Origin: Chrysoporthe austroafricana
Lineage: Eukaryota; Ascomycota; Sordariomycetes; Diaporthales; Cryphonectriaceae
Length of the DNA: 64,000 nt
Assembly: GCA_001051155.2 (NCBI GenBank)
Contig: JYIP02000002.1
Span: 4,223,583 to 4,287,582 of the forward strand
Direction: 5' to 3'
Shown one piece after another: positions 19,790 to 29,830 of the stretch; the first letter of the stretch is position 1, and each line of letters opens with the position of its first letter. The notes below the pieces were generated by a model. The model was not told the DNA's origin and ran no database searches. It was given only the letters and a program-made list of their open reading frames with translations. Made by a program: the position numbers and the translations under genes.

Positions 19790-22023
19790 ATGAACGAATA
19801 CCGCGAGGCGCTGGCCAGCGCCGCTTTGCAAGCATCACAAGGCAGCGACTGGAGAGCGAGCTCAGATGTGGCGAGTCTCCAGCTATCTCTCGGCGAGGAT
19901 CACCTCGGTGGCAGCCGAACACCCTACGACGAACATGCGACGAGAAGTGAAGACGTTCATGGAAGAGACAATGCATCTGTCTCGCACAGCCAAGGTTTGA
20001 TACCCTCACGCTTGCTGACTTCAGTATGCTGAGAGCTCCTTAGCTCCAGGGCAGCAAATGCCCGCAAACGAGCTGGGCATAAGCCACTTCCGTGCAATCA
20101 TGCAGACAGACTGGAAAGCGGTCCTGTGTACTTTGTTGAAAATCCCACGGGACTCCCCGGATGATGACATCTTCTGGGCGGTCTCCAAGGCTGACGCTAA
20201 TCTACGCGAGGTCGAGGAACTGAGAAAGCTGCTTAACCAGAAGCAAGGACCACCCCGACATGAGATCATTTATATCGTCCGCTGTCATAACAATGGGAAC
20301 TTTCACCCAGTACACTTTCACGATGAACCGAGGAGCATAGGGTCCGGCCCGTATCACGATCACCGCCAGGGCAGCGATCCCGTACGGAACCTCGAGCTCT
20401 TCCTGGAGAAAAACAAGGAGGTCACGTTCCTTGTGTATCGCACCGTGGAATGCTGCAAGAGTGGGAAAACTCGGGACAAAGGCCCGCAGGAAAAGCTTTC
20501 CATTGTGAGCCCCATCCTGCGGAAAGCGCTGATCGACATGGCCGAAGAGGCCTTGCAAGATGTTCCCCACCCCATTCCTGACCCGGATGAGTACGAAGAA
20601 GAAGAGGAGTTGGAGATTCAGTATCCCTACCTATGGTGGTACCACCGACAACGGGAAATCACTGACGCTGTGGAACGCTGGGACAGTCCTCGTGAACAGT
20701 CACAACTGCATATGAAAGCTTTCACCGAGTATCTGGAGAAACGTATGCAGGCAGAGTGGCTGGCTGTAAGGAAGCTAATCGAGCAGGGAAAGATTACTGC
20801 CAAGTACATCCATTATCTCTATGTGCGTGCTGCCATCTTCACGTGGTGTCTCGTTGCTTGTATGTATGTAGCTAACATCCTATGTAAAGGAACCAGGTAC
20901 CGTGGTTGTGACAGGGCCTCACGGCGCGTCAAATATTGAGCTGCGGGCCTATAAAGTGACTGACTGGCTAAAATTCCGTGCTTTTCCCGCCTCTTTGAAC
21001 CTGACAAGCTGGGTCTTCGACGGGAACTTTCAGCGGCATGAGTTTGTGCAGACGCTGCGGAATCCACCTTTCATGGCCCCCAATTCATCACAGGTCGACG
21101 AGGAGTTTGTCATCACAAGTCTTCAGCTGTACCCTCTATCATCTGCCGTCGAGCAGGTCAGAGAGACATTGCGACGGCGCGGGGATATGTTCTGGCGGTG
21201 TCGTAAACAGAATTACGTTTCCTACAGAGGTCTAGCCCAAGACGATGCTCAGAGCGTGCGACAGACTCTAATCGATTATCCAAAAGTATACCTACCTGAC
21301 TTATTTTATTAAATGTACAGGCTGATCAGCGATTCATGGTTGATATGACAACCTACAAAAAACTGCACCCCCCGGATCCTAAAAAGGGGCATCCATATCG
21401 GGATGATCTCGGGCCTGCCAAGATGAGCCAGGAAAATCCACCACGAGAGGACGCGTTCTACATGACACTTCCCTCGGAGATTGTGGGGTTCAATATGTAG
21501 ACTAAGGAATGGAGTGAGTGCTGCTAATACGATGGGATCAGCTAGTAGTCGGCTGATAAGATACCTAATATAGTATTGCTTGCTGTTGATCAGATCGAGG
21601 AGGTGACCTGGAACAGCGCGGCTTTTGCTGAGTACCTCGTCATCGGCCCTTCCACTAAGGAGCTCATCCAAGCCGTAGTGATGGAACATCTCCGCGCGGA
21701 GGAGAGCGCCGATGTGATCAGCGGTAAAGGCAACGGATTGTTTATCTTGCTACACGGGTGAGTTTTGCTCGCGAAACAAAGCACTCACGATCAAGCCCTA
21801 AAGTCCCCGCTAACATGGCAACCAGGGCTCCAGGGACGGGAAAGACATTGACTGCAGAGAGGTTCGAAGCATCGCATGATCGATAATTAAATTAGTGTAT
21901 TACCTAGGTGCTGACCGGTTCCAAGCGTTGCCGAAGTCGCCAAAAAGCCTCTGTACCGGGTCACCTGTGGTGATATCGGTACCAGACCCGAAGAGGTTGA
22001 AGAGGCAAGACTCTATTCAATGT

Positions 22024-22096
<73 letters not shown>

Positions 22097-22937
22097 TCTG
22101 CCCCAGTATCACAAGCTGACGATTGTTCTAGTATTTGCATACTGTATTTACCCTCGGGAGGACGTGGGATTGTGGTGAGATCTCACTGTGCAACAAAACT
22201 TAGACGTTCGGCATGCTGAAACCACAGTATCCACAGTTGTCCTGCTTGACGAAGCCGATGTTTACTTGGAGCAGCGCTCGAGTAGGAATCTCGAGAGAAA
22301 CGCTCTCGTATCTGGTACGTCAAGCAACACCTCGCAATTGTCTTAGCGAGCGCCCGAATTGCTGACTCTGTCAGTGTTCCTGCGGGCATTGAAATACTAC
22401 GACGGTAAGACCTCCAGGACTAATGAGGAGACGTAATCATCCAAGTGCCTTAGGCGAAGAGCTCTGAAAATTGACATGTCGTCAGGAATCATGATCCTCA
22501 CTTCGAATCGCGTCGGTACCTTCGACGAAGCCTTTCGCTCCCGGATCCAGCTCAGCCTCAAGTACAACAAACTCGACGAGGGCCAGCGACAGCAGATCTG
22601 GCGGAACTTTATCGCGCGCCTCGACAAACAAAACAACAGCAGCAGCCGCAGCCGCAGCACCGCCCTCGCCCTCCGTTGGTCCCGTGTGGGCGTCGACACG
22701 GTCGAGATCAGCCAGCACATCAACGAGCTGGCGCGGCGAGAGCTCAACGGGCGGCAGATCCGAAATATCATCTCGACGGCCCGGAAGCTGGCCACGTACC
22801 GGAACCAGCCGCTGTGTTACGAGCACCTGCAGCAAGTGATGGAGGAAGCGGACAAATTTGAGAAGTATATTGTACATCTCCACCATGGGTTTACGGATGA
22901 CAATATGATGTATAGCAACAAGGAAAGGGGGCTGTGA
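19790..22937 (+). CDS. BCS1-like AAA+ ATPase with DUF7025-type N-terminal region; one in-frame TAG
   Basis: Eleven exons can be laid out: 19790-19994, 20044-20852, 20890-21285, 21321-21513, 21574-21757, 21826-21861, 21926-22004, 22132-22174, 22237-22314, 22375-22404 and 22486-22937. They total exactly 835 codons. The fungal-specific N-terminal region ends in the conserved LPSEIVGFNM-x-TKEW. The AAA core follows: Walker A GAPGTGKT (about 596-603), YRVTCGDIGT, Walker B VVLLDEAD (649-656), sensor ILTSN and the Arg-finger region AFRSRI (about 700-705). The family is usually cytosolic or of unknown location with no proven substrate. One codon, 530 at base 21498, is TAG in an otherwise conserved block. 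The intron at 22005-22131 needs a GC donor. Whether a full protein is made is unknown. Confidence 0.75.
22026..22095 (+). repeat. (CT)n microsatellite inside an intron
   Basis: About 33 uninterrupted CT units. It sits in the proposed intron between the YRVTCGDIGT exon and the exon encoding YLHTVFTLGRTWDC of the AAA ATPase gene, in the polypyrimidine position upstream of the CTGAC branch site and TTCTAG acceptor. Confidence 0.9.
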
Positions 22938-23472
22938 TCTGATTCAGCAACATCAGCATCATCTTATTTATTGCCGATTATTTACTACACATCCAGGGAC
23001 CTTCATCACAGAGATTATTCGTGCTAGTACGAGTGCGGGTTAGACTTCGGAAGATTCTAGCTTCTGGAGACTCAAGCACTGGTGAACTGTCATCAATTCC
23101 TCGCCGAGATGGCCCGAATAAAATCATGATTTGTTGTTTGGGCTTTGGCTTTACCGGAAGTGACACTCCGCAAAGATTGTCACAGCTCCTTAACTTGAAG
23201 TTGAAGGGCGTTTGTCGGTCGGCAAGGTCGTGAAGGTAGCTATCTGCAACCCGAGCTAGATGCGTTCCAGATGTCTGATGTGGCCACTATAGCTCAGTAA
23301 TTATTCCTGCAACGTTACGTTTATGTGTCCTATTTGGGAAGCCGGAAGAATTCAAGACAATCGACATGGATGTTCAACAAAGTCTATGCTACCGCTAGAT
23401 TTGTAAGTCTCTGCAGACATAAGCTCGAAGGTGACGGTTGCCATGCTCATCCAATGGGCCAATGGCATCGGG
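22938..23472. other. Convergent 3' intergenic region
   Basis: Lies between the AAA ATPase and the PNP-domain gene, which converge. No gene supported. Confidence 0.5.
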
Positions 23473-25804
23473 CTACGACCACTCCTCGAGAAAAACCTTG
23501 GTAAATGCAGCTGCGGCCAATGTCGCATAACTCTGCCACTTCTTGCTTTTGTGGCTATCGGCATAGTCACAGACGGCTTTGATCACGAGACAGTTCCCCT
23601 GAAACGTATCCCACACACCTGCACCCTCCATCTCGAAGGCGATAATGTCCATTTCCCTCGCGACCACGTCACGCTCTTCCCCGGACTTCATCACCTTGTC
23701 CCCCGACGCGATCGTCCCAAACTTGATGTCCGGAAACGGCATCGGCGTGTTATTATCGACCATGATGAGCCGGTCTGCCTGCCCCCTGCGCAAGAGGTGC
23801 GCCTCGTTGCAATCAAGATTCTCACACAACATTCCGAGCGCGGCCTCGCAGACGCCGTCCACGCACTCGGAGCAGCTCGAGCCGTCGTTGTGATGCTTGT
23901 GGCGGTACGTCGGGACGAATACCTTGTCCTCACTCGCGCCGGGGTACATATCTCCCGGCTTATCCCCTAATAATTCGCGTAGGTATGTGGCTGTGCGTTG
24001 TCGACATGTCTCACGATGGAACCCGGTTCTGAGCTTGGCAAGCAGCGTCTTGATCTCGGAGCTGTGTCTTGATGGCATGGAGGCAACATCAGTTTTGCGT
24101 ATGAATCCATGGGGATACTGTCTACCATAGTCATACAGCACCATGCCATCGCTCACGATCACGTCCCCCAGATAGATCTGCTCGTTGGGTGCTTTGTTCG
24201 GCACACCACCGCAGATCCCCACAACGAGGGCCACTTGCAAGTTATGGAATGTCGCCCTGCAATTGGCAGCTGCACGTGCAGCGTTGCTCTTGCCCATGCC
24301 CTCCATGTGGACAAGCACTACATTGTGGTCTGCGATCCGGCCCACGGAGTACGCATTGTGATCACTCGGTGCTTTGGGGAAGGGTCGCCGGAACTGCGAG
24401 GTGAAAGCGGATAGGACAGCATCCGCTTCTAACGGGAGCGCGCAGAATATCGCTATCTTGTAATCGTTCGTGGTAGTTGATCCATCCGGTGTGACTTGAT
24501 CTGGTGGCGTACTTGAGCGGCACATTATTTGCAAATGGTCCGTCAGATCGCTCTTCCATCTCGAGATTCTTTCTGGTCCATTTGACGGCACTCTCGCTTG
24601 TTGTCCGGTAGGCTTTGATGGCTGCCTATGAGCTTCCAGCCCGGGGCCATTGTCGTGCTCCGGTCTTGACCTGGGCAATCTATCAATAGGAACGTTCAGG
24701 TCCAGCCTGGCTCAGTAACGACGAAGAAATCCAACGAGAGGGGCGAAGCTGGATCAACACGTCTTAAGCTTTCACTTACGTAGATCTCGCGAACACCGTC
24801 TCGCCACGTTTAGGCTCGCGCGCTTCTGATAGGCCTCGGAAACTCAGAGTTTCATGACCAGTTTCCTCAGAGAGACCGCTCCTATCCATGCTCCGTTGAA
24901 GACTGTGTTCTCTAGAGCTCACTTTAGACATACGCAGCGGATGCTGTCGCAAGCCCCGTCTCTGAGACACGAAAGCCTCAATATGAAGTGTCTCGGTCTT
25001 CAAAGCAGGTTGTATGTACAACGGGTAGGCAGTAATAAGCATGACCGATAGATGAACGGGTACGTTGGAATCCGACAGCTGTGCAAACACTTCTTTGATG
25101 TCCCGGGGCCACAACTTTGCCTCTGTCCAGCGTGGTCCCATGATGCCAATGTCTATCACAACGTGAACGTGTCGACAGAGGCCGGACAATTGTCCGATCA
25201 GCTGGAACCAATGTCGGCTATTTCCTGCATTCTGCATAGCCACCACGACTTCTGCGAGTAGTTCCCACGGGTTGCGTGGAAGGACAGCGGAAGAAGAAAC
25301 CTGTCGCAAGATTTGAATCGTGATCTGCCTCAGGACTTGCATGGCACCGGGGTATCTGTACTGGTCAGGAAAATCTTGAATCGGACACGGGTCGAACAAA
25401 TGTGCCACCACACTTTGGTCACCACCATCATCATCTGTGCCGAGCATGGCGTGCTGCTCGAGACTCTCGACAACTTGGAGGGCGAACTCTCGCATACATT
25501 CTGCAAGGTTGAAACTGCCTTTGACCACGAGGAAAGAAGAGGACTCGGGATCGTTCCAGACCCTGACCTCCTCCCTTTCCCATATGGCCTCGCTGCGGAC
25601 CAATCCAGATCTAGATGCCCGAATTCCTGAGTTTGCTGCTATTACCGCACGGAGGCGCTTTAGATGTTCTTTGATGCCTACTGCATCGAAGATTGTATGT
25701 GGCTGAGGGCCGCAATGCGCAGGAACTTTCCAAAGAAAGGAAGAATCCGGAAATTGTATGGTGGAAAGTGAATCAGCGGATACTGCTGTTCAGCACCTAG
25801 GCAT
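23473..25804 (-). CDS. Purine nucleoside phosphorylase-domain protein with conserved fungal N-terminal region (NLR-associated type)
   Basis: Exons 25804-24780 and 24679-23473 join in frame (GTAAGT...TTGATAG), 744 codons. The N-terminal half contains PQPHTIFDAVGIKEHLKRLR and SEAIWEREEVRVWND...SFLVVKGSF, a stretch I believe recurs in fungal proteins. The C-terminal half (from about residue 415) is a PNP/UDP-phosphorylase-like domain: YKIAIFCALPLEADAVLSAF, MEGMGKSNAARAA, VGICGGVPN, LGDVIVSDG, FEMEGAGVWD and VIKAVCDYADSHK. In fungi this domain is a common N-terminal module of NLRs; here no NACHT or NB-ARC follows. The start is doubtful: the only upstream ATG (MPRC) is followed at codon 5 by TGA (25792-25790). 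Either that is a nonsense mutation or a first exon is missed. Nucleosidase activity is inferred. Confidence 0.8.
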
Positions 25805-26464
25805 TTAGTAAATGTTTAGGTTCTTTAGGGGGGACGATTTCTAATGCGAACACTTAAGTATATTATGCATTTCACAAAGTCCGGCAGCGTCGCCTCCGTC
25901 TCTCCCTTCAGTGCTTATAATGAAAGGCAACGGCGTGCCGGATCTGGTGTTCTGACCGCGAAACCTTGTCAACTGGCTCTCCACTTCGTGAGCGAGCCGT
26001 TCGGCGTTGGAACTCATCGAGGTTATGTTTCTGGGGCGAGGCTATCGCACCTTGTCAGTTAAGTACTCAGCATAGTATCGAAGATCCGCGGAAGGGCACG
26101 CGGGACAATGCAGCTCAAGTGGCCTCCAGGGATGGAAAGAGGGGGGCGCAATATATGTACCCACGTACCTAAATACTGTATGCAACCTGCAGTCAGCAAC
26201 GTCCCCGCCAGCTCACCTCCGCTGTCCGTTGCAATCCCAGGTTTCAAATGACTGTAGCCTCAGACTGCTTGGCATGGACTACTTGCGAGTTATGGAAAAT
26301 CCGCATGGCCAATCAAGCTGGAACACGGCGTGCATGCGGTCAGCTGCACGCGCGGGGGCCCCGGTCGTGCCCGAGTGGCGAAAGCCATCACGGCGGATTA
26401 GAATTTACGATGCGCACACAGCCGGACGAACACGAGCAGACAGTAGACAACGCGAGGCTCGACC
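25805..26464. other. Divergent intergenic region
   Basis: Shared upstream region of the PNP-domain gene (minus) and the Myb/SANT gene (plus). ORFs here are not supported. Confidence 0.5.
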
Positions 26465-28056
26465 ATGCTGCCCAGAGGCATCCGGAACCCGACCAGAGGG
26501 GCTGGAGTGGACCTCGACGAGGACACGGCATCGAGCTTGTTTCCGAAGCGTGTGAGGGGGCTGAGAGGCGGCAGGGCGATTGGGATTTCTGCCGACATGA
26601 CGCGAGGATCTCGAGGCATCGGTACAATGGTGAGGACTCCTTCCTGTCCAGGTTTGAAAACCAATTTCAAATCGGCCAGACTCGCAGCCGTATACTAACA
26701 GAGACGTCTTGATGTCCAGCACACGACAACCGACGAAGACCGTGATATCCACCAGGATGTGGCCTTTGATCATCCACCAGACGGGTCAAATGACACTGAT
26801 GACGCGAAAACGACGAACTCTCCACGAGTATTTTCCTATGACGCTACCCAAAATGTACCCGGAAACGGCCTCCATAAGTATGCTGCTCACCGACTCGACC
26901 CTGTGGATCAGGGAATCAATGGTTCAAATACAAATGCATCCATCGTGCCGCCTTCAACTACGGCTCTTCGCGAGCGGGCTCGGCTAAAGAAGAAGGAGAA
27001 ACCCTTATCCAGGTCTCGCAACACTTCTCCACCGATCTTGAGTATCCCCAAACAAGAAGATTTGCAGGTTCAGCCGCCAGCAGCCCAGCTGAAGACGATT
27101 CAGACTTATGCCCAGAATCTGCAACAGCAGCAAAGTGCGCAGATGCCCAACACAGGCGGAATCCCGCCCAGCGGCGCAAATGTCATATCGTTATACGCTG
27201 GCAGTAACTCCGCTCTCCAGGACTACCAGATGCAACTTCTGTTGCTGGAGTAACATGAGAAGAAGAGGCTCATGATGGCCAGGCAAGAGCAAGACGCATC
27301 GCCGGTCACACCACAAGGGCCCCCTGCGAAGAAGAGCCGCACCAATACCCCCTGGACGCCCGCGGAAGAGCTGCGCCTGAAGCAGATGCGCGATGCCGGC
27401 CAGAGCTGGGCTGAGATCGCAAAGGTATGGACGGCCATCTCGAGTCCCCCTACGTCTCTCCACCCCCCTCAACACCCCCCAACACCTCGACCGCGGTTCT
27501 ATTGTGGGTTTCGGAGCTGACCATATCGTGACAGACATTCCCTACAAGAACGGAGGGTAGTGTCAAGAAGCATTGGTACAAGGACATGCACTACGCGGAG
27601 TTCGCAGACCCCGATGCGTGGGATCAACCACGCCCGCAACCGCAACCACTACAATGGCCAGTCAACGGTCAGGTGTCTCCTACGCAGCAGATGACCACAC
27701 GACAGCACCAGCAGATGATCATAGATCGCCAGCAGTGGGGCTCGGTAGCTATCAATACCAGAATATCGAAAGCGCCTCTCGCTCGCCAAAAGGCGAAACT
27801 GGCCGGACGTGGAGGGGACAGCGATCCTGAAGAGAATGGACCCAAATCGACGATCAATATCACGATTTCGAGAGACTATACAACGGGTACCGAAGCCAGA
27901 GAAGATGAACTTTTGAGAAACCTGGGCAGCAAAATGAAAGGAAGGGTGGTGGGTCTCAGCTCGGCCGCCGACAGTGATTCGGATGATAGTATCAGCCTCG
28001 AATCCGTTTCTGTTGACGGCAACCCAATATATGTTGAGCCGGTTTCTATACTTTAA
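26465..28056 (+). CDS. Myb/SANT DNA-binding protein; one in-frame TAA
   Basis: Exons 26465-26629, 26720-27424 and 27535-28056 are all phase 0 and total 464 codons. The first intron has a perfect TACTAAC branch site. The Myb/SANT domain spans the last intron: TPWTPAEELRLKQMRDAGQS, WAEIAK, then TFPTRTEGSVKKHWYKDMHY (about residues 266-317). Upstream is the sequence ALQDYQMQLLLLE-stop-HEKKRLMMARQEQD. Fungal relatives read through here with Gln residues (LLEQQNKKRL pattern), so codon 233 (TAA at 27251-27253) is probably a CAA-to-TAA change. The C-terminus is acidic and Ser-rich. The predicted role is nuclear transcriptional regulation. If the stop is real, the DNA-binding domain is lost unless translation restarts at MMARQEQD. 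Confidence 0.75.
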
Positions 28057-28691
28057 AATGATTATAGCGAAGTGTGATGAAACAAAGGTCTGACTAAAAT
28101 ATTTCGACCGTATACTCGGTATTCGTTTGCGTGCCGGCGGTGGGCGAACACTGAGTAACATTTTTAGTGGTAATGACGATTGCGCTTTCGCCGGTTGTAC
28201 TTTTCACGATGCGGTCCTTCATATCTGTTGGGGATAATGGCGTGACTGGACCTGAATAGATGGCTCGAGCAGTGAGGATATATTGCGGATGCGGCGACAG
28301 CGGGTTCGCGATTACAATTAGAAGTGAAGACTTGGACCAGGGTCAGAGTCTGGGGCCCTAGGCTCGAGTCTAACAGGCGGCACAAGTGCCCGGATCTGCA
28401 AGCGGTGGAGACCCTGGTACCCGTGCCACGTGCTGAGCCAAGTCCAATTGCATCAACTGCAGGGCACTACTGCCTACTGAGTAGTCGTACTGCAGTTGCC
28501 GGAGTACTGTCCGGAGTACAGATACGTGCCTCTTTATTGTACTTTGTGTTTTGGGTGGTTGCCTTGGTACCTGATTAGCTGGTCGATGGCCGCTGGGCTG
28601 GGCTGAGAAATCAATAGGCAGCCAGCTTGCAACATTCTAGCGATACACAAATCATCGTCGAATCTACGCTGGCACCAAGAGCAGTCACAAA
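28057..28691. other. Intergenic, no supported gene
   Basis: Contains clustered GTACT/CCGGAGTAC direct and inverted repeats at about 28475-28525 upstream of the hydrolase gene. Otherwise unremarkable. Confidence 0.45.
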
Positions 28692-29573
28692 ATGACCATA
28701 ACTGCCTCTATAACGACTGCCGCTTCACAATCGTTCGGTCCGGTGCGCGTAATTGAACCCAAGACGCAGCATACGCACACAGCCATTCTCCTCCATGGAC
28801 GAGGTAGCACAGGCGCAGAATTCATGGAGGATCTTCTCGAGGCCAAGTGCTCTAATGACCTGTCTCTTGCGGACAATCTTCAAAGCTGGCGGCTCGTGTT
28901 CCCTTCCTCCCGTGAACTCTGGAGCACAGCCTTCCAAGAGAACATGCCGGCTTGGTTCGAGGCGCACTCGCTCACCGATCCGACAGCGCAACAGGATCTG
29001 CAGATGAGCGGCATTCAAGAGTCGGTGGACTACCTTTCCGGGATCATCGACGACGAGATTGGGCATCTGAGCGGCGCAGCGTACAAGGTAATTCTCGGCG
29101 GTATTAGCCAGGGCGGCGCTGTTGGCTTATGGACGCTTCTTTGCTCGCGAACCTTGGAGAGACCGCTCGGCGCGTTTGTTGGAGTTAGCACTTGGCTTCC
29201 CTTTGCCGAATGCACTGCAAAATACCTTGGCGGGCAACGGACCACCCTGATTGGAGCCGATGAGGCGGATGCGTTCGTCGAGAGTACGATGTCCCGTTTG
29301 AGAGCATTCATCTCTTCCCCAGGGGTCTCAGACACTCGGTGCCTATTATCGACCCCAATTTTTCTCGGCCACGGAGCCGACGATGCCTATGTTGATCTTC
29401 AATTGGGGCTGCAAGCGAGAGACGTCCTCGTACAGGTGGGACTGGACGTTAAATGGAAGCAATATTCTGGAGCGGAGCAAGAGGGGCATTGGCTCAAGGC
29501 ACCCGAAGAGCTAGATGACATTGTAGACTTTCTATATGTAGCGACCGGTAGCAAGCCGGAATCGGCTAGATGA
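28692..29573 (+). CDS. Acyl-protein thioesterase/phospholipase-carboxylesterase family alpha/beta hydrolase
   Basis: An intronless ORF of 293 aa with a good start (ACAAAATGACC). It has the LYPLA/Abhydrolase_2 layout: oxyanion region AILLHGRGSTGAEF at about 31-44, nucleophile elbow GGISQGGAVGLW with Ser139, acid residue in LGHGADDAYV (about 229-230), and the catalytic His265 in EGHWLKAPEELDDIVDFL. There is no signal peptide, so it is likely cytosolic. Family members remove acyl groups from S-acylated proteins or hydrolyse lysophospholipids and short esters. Many fungi have several paralogs, and the exact substrate cannot be told from sequence. Confidence 0.85.
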   Translation: MTITASITTAASQSFGPVRVIEPKTQHTHTAILLHGRGSTGAEFMEDLLEAKCSNDLSLADNLQSWRLVFPSSRELWSTAFQENMPAWFEAHSLTDPTAQQDLQMSGIQESVDYLSGIIDDEIGHLSGAAYKVILGGISQGGAVGLWTLLCSRTLERPLGAFVGVSTWLPFAECTAKYLGGQRTTLIGADEADAFVESTMSRLRAFISSPGVSDTRCLLSTPIFLGHGADDAYVDLQLGLQARDVLVQVGLDVKWKQYSGAEQEGHWLKAPEELDDIVDFLYVATGSKPESAR

Positions 29574-29830
29574 AATATTAGGGCTACTTAAGTACTACTC
29601 TCCTAAACTAGGATAGTGTGCAGATTATCTATGGAATCAAGCCTCAATTTTATGGATTTAAAAAGAAAGAAAAAAAGAGAAGCCATCAGCGGGGAATGGG
29701 AAAGGGCTTTATTACGTGTAACTTACCTGTATTTTTTCCCTTCTCTTCTTCAGACAACAGCTATTGAATTGACTGAACTTCTTCATCACGAAATCAAATG
29801 TTTTCTTAATAGGCATGCCAGTTTCAGTAC

